Source of the DNA: Patescibacteria group bacterium UBA5194
Lineage (GTDB): Bacteria > Patescibacteriota > Gracilibacteria > BD1-5 > UBA6164
NCBI GenBank assembly: GCA_002412935.1
Contig: DHWA01000055.1
Location: 1 to 26,076, forward strand
Direction: 5' to 3'
DNA length: 26,076 nucleotides
Shown in pieces: positions 19,832 through 26,076 of this stretch. Position numbers and translations under genes: made by a program. The notes beneath the pieces were generated by a model. That model did no database searches, was not told the DNA's origin, and worked only from the letters and a program-made list of their open reading frames with translations. Each line of letters begins with the position of its first letter. Positions within the stretch are counted from its first letter, which is position 1.

Positions 19832-20473
19832 ATGAATAAATTATCAGAAAACACAGAATGATGGATTTTTGATGAAAATCAAGATGTAATTGATTTATCT
19901 TGAGTAAAAGGAGACTTTAAAAAGACTTTATTAGATATTATTGATGATGATTATGAAAAAAACAATCAAGTTGTAATATGTCCAAATTGCTGAGAAAATT
20001 ATTGTCAAAATTGAACTTATTGTGAAGATTGTTTAATTTGAGAAAAAAATACAAATAAATTAACTATTCCCAAATCAGAAACAAAAATTAATTTATCTAA
20101 AACAAAAAACAAAATAGATGAATCAATATTAAAAGAAATAAATAATAATAGTATTTTTCATATTGAAAATTTAGAAATAAAAGAATGAAAAATTAAAAAC
20201 ATAACTTTTCAAAAAGCAAAAGAAAAATATGTTATTTACATAGAAGATTATTTTTATAATATATCTGAACACCATGAAAGTTATTGATGAAATTACGATA
20301 CAGTAAGTTTAAAAAAAATTTCTTATGAAAAAAATAATCTTGCTAAAATTTGAAAAAACTGATCTAACTTAGAATTACATATGATGAATTATTTTAAAAA
20401 TTTAGGATGATTTATTTGAATAAATAAATTTGTAAGACAAGTATTAACGGGTTTTCATAAAATAAAAAAATAA
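19832..20473 (+). CDS. orphan protein with a zinc-ribbon-like cysteine cluster
   Basis: 213 residues, family not recognised. The acidic N-terminus (EGWIFDENQDVIDL, DIIDDDYEK) precedes a cluster CPNCGENYCQNGTYCEDC with Cys at 50, 53, 58, 64 and 67, likely one zinc site. The rest is soluble, Lys/Asn-rich, with a mid-protein YVIYIEDYFYNISEHHESYG segment and LELHMMNYFKNLGG near the end. It has at least ten TGA codons, all fitting Gly. It stands alone between a repeat and a strong terminator, suggesting its own unit. Confidence 0.75.
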
Positions 20474-20528
20474 TATAACATTTTAACTTGTATTAAGTTT
20501 TTTTTTCTATAAAATAGATTTTTAGTAT

Positions 20529-20556
20529 AAAGTGAATTATAATTCACTTTTTTATA
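20529..20556 (+). terminator. terminator between the zinc-ribbon gene and uvrA
   Basis: AAAGTGAATT (20529-20538) and AATTCACTTT (20541-20550) form a perfect 10-bp stem around AT, followed by TTTATAT. It lies 55 bases past the upstream stop. Confidence 0.7.
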
Positions 20557-20606
20557 TATTATATAATCATTTTTTTCTTTTATTTTTAGCTTTTATTTAA
20601 ACAATT

Positions 20607-23465
20607 ATGTCAGAATTTTTAGAAATTTATGGAGCAAAAACCCACAATTTAAAAAATGTAAATCTAAAAATACCAAAAAATAAAATGGTTGTTTTTACAT
20701 GACTTTCATGATCAGGGAAATCAAGTTTAGCTTTCAATACTATTTATAGTGTGTGACAACAAAAATACTTAGAAAGTCTATCAAGTTATGCCCGTATGTT
20801 TATATGATGAATGAAAGAAGAAGCTGAAGTTGATGAGATAAGATGATTATCACCAACTATAAGTATAGATCAAAAAACCACAAATCGTAATCCAAGATCA
20901 ACCGTTTGAACAATTACAGAGATTTATGATTATTATAAATTACTTTACCTAAATATTTGAGTTAGAAAGTGCGTAAAGTGTTCTAGTGTAATAAAAAAAG
21001 ATTCTTTAAGACAGGTTGTAAGAGATATTGGTGCATATGATATGGAAACTAAGTTTATGATAAAAGCACAAATTTTTAAAGACAAAGTTTGAATAACAAA
21101 AGAATATATAAAAAAAGAAGTTCTTGATTTTTGATTTATAAGATTTGCTTTAAATGGTGATATTTACACAGTAAATGATGAATTTATTGTCGATGAAAAA
21201 AAGTCATATGATTTAGATATTGTAGTTGATAGACTTATTGTTAAAGACTTTACCGATGAAGAATCAAGTGATACAAAAAGATTAAAAGATAGTTTAGATT
21301 TAGCGTTTAAAACAGGAAGTGGATTTATAAAGGTAGACTTTTTCAAGTCCGGACTTTCTTTAATAAGTCCGGACTTAATTAGTAAAAAATATTCAAATAA
21401 ATTTGTATGTAGTCATTGTGAACATATACCAGAAGATCTTGATATATCATCATTTTCTTTTAATAGTCATAAATGAGCTTGTCCAAATTGTCACTGACTT
21501 TGAGTTAAAACAGTGTTTTTAGAGGAAAATATAATAAATCCTAGATTAAGTTTAGAAGAATGAGCTGTAATTGTTCATTGATTTTGAAGTTATTTTCATG
21601 CTCTTATAAAAGAAGTATGACAAAAACATAATTTAAGAACAAGAGTTCCATACAGTGAATTAACAAAAAAAGAAAGAGAGTTTGTTCTTTATTGAACAAA
21701 GGAAGATTTATACAAAGTTAAATATACAAATGAGTCAGGTAATACAAATACTTATACATCAAAATTCGAATGAGTTATAAATACATTAAATAGAAGGTTT
21801 TTTGAATGAACAAATATTTGAGATTGAAAGTTAGATGAGTTTGTAACAGCTATAGAATGTCCACTTTGTATGTGAAAAAGATTAAAACAAGAAAGTTTAT
21901 CTGTTTATATTAATTCATTAAATATTTGAGATTTAAGTGTTTTATCAATAAGTGATTCTTTGAGTTTTATATCAAATTTGAAATTAACAAAAGAAGAAAA
22001 ACAAACAGTAAAAAATGTACTAAAAAATGCTTCAGAAAGACTTGAATTTTTAGTGGGTGTATGATTAGATTATATGACAATAGCAAGAAAAGCAAATACA
22101 CTATCAGGATGAGAAGCTCAAAGAATAAGGTTAGCAACTCAAATTTGAGTAAAATTGGAATGAATTATTTATGTTCTAGATGAACCAAGTATAGGTTTGC
22201 ACCCAAGAGATAATGATATGCTTATAAATAATCTAAAACGTCTTAGAGATTTAGGAAATACTTTACTTATAGTAGAACATGATGAAGAGATAATGAAAGA
22301 AGCAGATTATATAATAGATATATGACCTTGAGCTTGAATTCACGGTTGAGAAATAATTGCTGAGTGAACTTTTGATGAAATTATAAAAAATAAAAATTCT
22401 GTGACTTGACCTTATTTATCATGAGAAAAAAAAGTAATTATTGAAAGAAAAAATAGAAAAAAAGATAAGTTTTTAACTATTATTTGAGCTACACATAATA
22501 ATCTAAAAAACATAGATGTATCTATCCCTGCTTGAAATTTAACATCTGTAACAGGTGTTTCTGGTTCAGGAAAATCAAGTTTAATTAATGATATATTGGC
22601 TAATTATCTTGCAAATGAGTTAAATAGAGCAAGTAAACAAGTTTGAAGATTTAAAAAAATTGAATGAGTTGAAAATTTTGATAAAGTTTTAGTTATTGAT
22701 CAATCTCCTATCTGAAAAACTCCTCGTAGTAATCCAGCAACTTATACATGAGTTTTTACCTTTATAAGAGAAGTTTTTGCTATGTCTTATGAATCTCAAG
22801 TAAGATGATATGGTCCTGGTAGATTTAGTTTCAATACTCGCGAATGAAGATGTGATGTTTGTGAATGAGATTGAGTTAAAAAAATAGAAATGCACTTTTT
22901 ACCACCTGTTTATGTAGAGTGTGAAGAATGTAATTGAAAAAGATTTAATAAAGAAACACTATCAATAAAATATAAATGAAAAACAATATCAGATGTTCTT
23001 AATATGACAGTGGAAGAAGCTATATCATTTTTTCAAAATCACAAAAAAATATCAAATATACTAAGTGTATTGAATGAAGTTTGATTAGGATATATCAAAT
23101 TATGACAATCATCAACTACACTATCAGGATGAGAGGCTCAAAGAATAAAATTGTCTACAGAATTATCAAAGAGATCTACATCAAAAACTGTTTTTATACT
23201 TGATGAACCTACAACTTGACTTCATTTTCAAGATGTTGAAAAATTATTAAAAATATTACATACACTTGTAGATAAATGAAATACAGTTATAATTATTGAG
23301 CATAATATGAATGTAATTATAAATTCAGACTACATAATTGATATATGACCCTATGGTTGAGATAGATGATGAAATCTTGTAGTTGCATGAGATATAGAAA
23401 AAGTAAAAAAATGCAAAGAAAGTTTTACTGCAGTAGCTATTAATAAATATTTATGATGAATTTAA
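20607..23465 (+). CDS. uvrA: excinuclease ABC subunit A
   Basis: 952 residues, full length. First Walker A TGLSGSGKSS (31-40), SLSSYARMF, a CxxC pair split by the UvrB-binding region (CVKC), zinc module CSHC...CPNC, signature NTLSGGEAQRIRLA and Walker B VLDEPSIGLHPRD. The second half repeats: GVSGSGKSS, zinc module CDVC...CEEC, TTLSGGEAQRIKLS and ILDEPTTGLHFQD. UvrA scans DNA for damage and loads UvrB in nucleotide excision repair. Two Walker A glycines are TGA and one GGG, decisive for UGA=Gly. Twin 12-base palindromes lie inside at 21345-21376. The last 10 bases overlap murB. Confidence 0.97.
21345..21376. repeat. two AAGTCCGGACTT palindromes inside uvrA
   Basis: The perfect 12-base palindrome AAGTCCGGACTT occurs at 21345-21356 and 21365-21376, 20 bases apart. 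The CCGG cores stand out in AT-rich DNA. They encode FKSGLS and ISPDLI, different frames, so it is the DNA that repeats, not the peptide. Confidence 0.8.
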
Positions 23466-24346
23466 ATTATTTAAAAAAAGATGTAGACATTACAGAGTTG
23501 TCTAATTTCAAAACTAAGGCTTTCACAAAGCTATATTTTGAAATTAGAAGTAGACAAGATATAGACAAAATATATGAAATTGCCCTGTATGCAAAAAAAG
23601 AAAAATTAAAAATTTTGTTTATTTGATGAGGAACAAACTTACTTTTTGCCTTTGATATATATGATTGAATTGTTATAAAAAATTGTCTACAATGATGGAC
23701 ATATGATAAAAATACAAAGATTTTAGAATCACAAACTTCTGAAAAAATAAGTGATATAGCAAAAAAGTTAGAATATGATTATGGACAAGATTTATGGCAT
23801 AGGTTTATAGGACTTCCTTGAAGTATAGGTTGAGCTGTATTTGGTAATGCTTGATGTTTTGGTCTAGAAACAGAAGGTAATTTTAAAGAAGCTGAAGTTC
23901 TTGATATGTATACTTGAAAAATTGAAGTTATGGATAAAGAAAAAGTTAAATTTTCTTATAGAAATTCAATATTTAAAGAAACAAACAAGTATTTTATAAT
24001 AAATGTTAAATTTGATTTAAATGAAAAAAATGAAAAGTATTCATCTGATGTAGACAATATAGATTTTAGAGAAAATAAACAACCAAAATGAAATTCAGGA
24101 GGTAGTTTTTTTAAAAATCCTGCTAAAGAATTATCAGCTGGAAAAGCAATAGAAGATGTTTGATTAAAATGATATAGACACAATGACACTTTTTTTTCTG
24201 AAAAACACGCTAATTTTCTTATAAATAGTAAAGAAAATTGAAATTGGCAAGATTTGATTTATTTAATAGATTTAGCAAAAACAAAAGTTAAACATAAATT
24301 TGGTGTAGAATTAGAGTCTGAAGTAAGAATTATTTATAATACTTAA
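23456..24346 (+). CDS. murB: UDP-N-acetylenolpyruvoylglucosamine reductase
   Basis: 296 residues. FAD-binding landmarks: FIGGGTNLLF (the G-x-G-S-N-L-L motif), HRFIGLPGSIGGAVFGNAGCFG, KFSYRNSIFKE with the conserved Y-R-x-S, then the catalytic loop GNSGGSFFKNP and EDVGLKG, EKHANFLIN, and a final FGVELESEV with the catalytic Glu. MurB makes UDP-MurNAc for peptidoglycan. Start ATG at 23456 overlaps the uvrA end by 10 bases, which implies coupled translation; the ATG 3 bases upstream is out of frame. Four GTAGACA/TGTCTAC motifs lie inside. Confidence 0.94.
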
Positions 24347-24356
24347 ATTATTTTTT

Positions 24357-24644
24357 ATGGAAAATAACAAATTAGAAATTTTTATAGTTATAATTGTTTT
24401 ATTTTACTTATTATATTTTTTGTCTTATTTGCTATATTTTGATAATTACTGTTCTAAATTTTCAGGAAGTCTTGTTTGAGAAAATGCAAATATGCAATAT
24501 TTAGCAAAATGTAAAGATAGTTTAGTTTGTGAAATCACAAATCAAGTTAGAAATAATAATAATCTTGAGACTTGGACTTGTACAAAAAAAAGATATAATA
24601 AATTTGAGATAAATTATTATATTTCAAAGTTTAAAAAAAATTAG
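24357..24644 (+). CDS. small single-pass membrane protein with four cysteines
   Basis: 95 residues, family not recognised. One hydrophobic helix (about 7-28) is followed by a polar domain of about 65 residues with Cys at 32, 52, 58 and 75, which could form two disulfides if exported. It begins 10 bases after the murB stop and ends in TAG. Two features support it as real: the in-frame TGA falls in a Ser/Gly/Leu context, and spacing fits the operon. Function unknown. Confidence 0.65.
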
Positions 24645-24698
24645 ATATTGGTATATACTAAAGATATTTAAAAAAATTTAATTAATTATAAAATAAAT

Positions 24699-25409
24699 AT
24701 GTGAGAACTAGTTAGATTACAAAAATATATGTCTACAGCTTGAATTTGTAGCAGAAGAAAAGCAGAAGAATATATAGAAAAAGGTCTTATAAAAGTTAAT
24801 TGAAAAGTTGCTACTATCGGACAATCTATAGATCCAAGTATAGACAAAGTTGAAATGTGACAAAAAGCTATTGAAGAGCAAAAAAATCTTGTCTACTATA
24901 AACTTAATAAACCAGGTTGAATTGTCACAACTTGTGCTCAAATATGAGAAAAAACTATTCTAGACATTGTAGACATTAAAGAAAGAGTTTTTCCAATTGG
25001 TAGACTTGATAAAGAAACTACAGGGCTTATACTTCTTACAAATGATGGTAGATTAGCTAATTTTTTAATGCACCCAAGATATGAACATGAAAAAGAATAT
25101 GTTGTAGAGACATTTTGACCAGTTTCTGACGAACAATTAGATAAGATGGCAAAATGAGTATTTATACTTTGAAAAATAACAAAAAAAGCAGAGATAAAAA
25201 GAATAAGTTCAGGAAGATTTTTTATAACAATAAAAGAATGAAAAAATAGACAAATAAGAAGAATGCTAGAATCTGTATGATGAACAGTAAAAAGATTAAA
25301 AAGGATCAGAATAGAAAATATAGAACTATGAGATTTGCCAATAGGAGTATATAAAAAACTTACAGAAAAGGAACTTAAGGATTTATTTAAAATACTTGAT
25401 ATTAGTTAA
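24699..25409 (+). CDS. pseudouridine synthase, RsuA/RluB/E/F family
   Basis: 236 residues. An S4 domain opens VRLQKYMSTAGICSRRKAEEYIEKGLI, then the catalytic core YYKLNKPGGIVTT, FPIGRLDKETTGLILLTNDG with the catalytic Asp in GRLDKET, NFLMHPRYEHEKEYVV, and GKNRQIRRMLESVGGTVKRLKRIRI. It isomerises a uridine in ribosomal RNA; the family alone does not say whether 16S or 23S. In bacteria RluB is the most widespread such enzyme. Three GTAGACA/TGTCTAC motifs lie inside. The gene ends before a pair of inverted repeats at 25434-25594. Confidence 0.92.
24960..24975. repeat. CTAGACA and GTAGACA at a 9-bp step (in the pseudouridine synthase gene)
   Basis: CTAGACA (24960-24966) and GTAGACA (24969-24975), same orientation and 9 bases apart, encoding L-D-I-V-D-I. 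Confidence 0.65.
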
Positions 25410-25433
25410 GGAATAAAAGAATAAAATTATATT

Positions 25434-25458
25434 TTGTCATTCCCGAGAAGTCGGGAAT
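25434..25458 (+). repeat. TTGTCAT hairpin repeat, right-facing member of a pair
   Basis: TTGTCATTCCCGA pairs its ATTCCCGA (25439-25446) with TCGGGAAT (25451-25458). Located 25 bases past the pseudouridine synthase stop; it may also end transcription. Confidence 0.7.
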
Positions 25459-25570
25459 TTACCTTATATAACTGTTATATTAATGAATAATTATAAAAAT
25501 AAATATCAGTAGAAATAGAAATTATTTATATGGTAATTTACTATAAGCGACAGAGTGAAATATAATGAAG

Positions 25571-25594
25571 ATTCCCTTCTTCAAGGGAATGACA
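25571..25594 (-). repeat. TGTCAT hairpin repeat, left-facing member of a pair
   Basis: ATTCCCTT (25571-25578) pairs with AAGGGAAT (25583-25590), followed by GACA; read on the minus strand it leads TGTCATTCCC as in the copy at 25434. It lies just after the end of the minus-strand gene at 25598. The two copies face each other over about 110 bases. Confidence 0.7.
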
Positions 25595-25597
25595 TAC

Positions 25598-26076
25598 TTA
25601 TTTAAGAAGTTTCTTAATTTCTATAATTTCATTTTTAATATTATTTAGAATTTGAATAAATTTTGATTTAACTCCAGAAGGATTATTGAATTTTAGATCT
25701 TTAAAGCTAAGTAATTTATTATTATAATTTTTTAGATTTTTAAGATGATTTTCTATTTCATCTTTGTTCTTTGAGATTTTCATAGAATAAAAATCATTTA
25801 TAAGTTTTGATAGACTTTTTGAAAGTTTTTGAGAAAAAATAATGTAGTTATTTTTTGTATTTGTTGTTTGTATCTGAACAGCAATTTTCTTTTTTTTAAG
25901 ATATGATTTTATTTTAGGGTTAAATGTCTTAAGTTCATTTATGACACTTCTCATAACATCTTCAGCAGTATTCTTTTCTAAGCTTATTGTTTGAATCTTT
26001 CTTAAAGAAGAAATCATTTTATCAATTTTTATTAAAAATTCATCAGTTTCAACATCTCAAGTTATATCATATTTTT
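25598..26076 (-). CDS. unknown helical protein, N-terminus beyond window
   Basis: At least 158 codons open to the right edge; the reading frame continues upstream of the ATG at 26017 (residues KYDITGDVETDEFLIKID), including a TGA at 26057-26059 that fits Gly, so the true start lies outside. The visible part is Lys/Ser/Asn-rich, largely helical, with SLEKNTAEDVMRSVINEL, and likely coiled-coil stretches to the C-terminal IKKLLK. No membrane segment or known motif is seen. Function unknown. Confidence 0.7.

Noticed and set aside
1..26076. Widespread pseudogenes with in-frame stops
   Set aside because: The interrupting codon is always TGA and falls at glycines in conserved motifs, so this is recoding, not decay.
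1..26076. tRNA, rRNA or CRISPR array
   Set aside because: No cloverleaf with a GTTCRA-like arm, no rRNA-like stretch, and no regular direct repeats with spacers were seen.

Overview
This is a very AT-rich bacterial segment (about three quarters A+T) that reads correctly only if UGA is translated as glycine (genetic code 25). Under that code about 25 dense genes appear; under the standard code nearly all are cut into pieces. TGA falls on invariant glycines, for example two in the first Walker A of UvrA, and no gene here ends in TGA (22 end in TAA, 2 in TAG). That code is known from the candidate phyla Gracilibacteria (BD1-5) and Absconditabacteria (SR1), so the host is very probably one of these. 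CGA is never used in frame and CGG once, which bears on the CGA/CGG-to-Trp reassignment reported for Absconditabacterales.

Layout. 1-5966 (minus strand): a partial secreted protein behind a promoter with a G7 tract in its spacer, a short ComEC DNA-uptake channel, an Lgt-like membrane protein with a degenerate signature, RNase Y, an O-methyltransferase-like protein and FtsX. 6097-7146 (plus): queA, carrying an in-frame palindromic repeat. 7163-14171 (minus): a seven-gene run read as ctpA-type protease, glyA, UMPH-1-type nucleotidase, unknown membrane protein, WecA/TagO-type transferase, a pilin-like protein and fmt. 14172-14498: AT-rich divergent intergenic region. 14499-25409 (plus): two large unknown membrane proteins (the first with a GspF/PilC-like start), M17 aminopeptidase, DUF1653 protein, ComF, a zinc-ribbon orphan, UvrA, MurB, a small Cys-rich membrane protein and an RsuA/RluB pseudouridine synthase. 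25598-26076 (minus): a partial unknown protein.

How it fits together. Most genes are housekeeping: envelope (MurB, WecA-like, FtsX), RNA and translation (RNase Y, QueA, Fmt, pseudouridine synthase), one-carbon metabolism (GlyA feeding Fmt) and DNA repair (UvrA). A second theme is DNA uptake: ComEC, ComF, a type IV pilin-like protein and a protein starting like the pilus platform protein.

The most interesting signal is not a gene. The 7-mer GTAGACA/TGTCTAC occurs about 22 times on both strands and in several reading frames, where base composition predicts roughly two. It clusters in comEC, fmt, pepA, comF, murB and the pseudouridine synthase gene, sometimes at an exact 9-bp step. It could be a DNA uptake sequence or another genome-wide recognition site. 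Other points of note are the possible phase-variable promoter, a family of TTGTCAT-led hairpin repeats (one inside queA), and a eukaryote-type nucleotidase.
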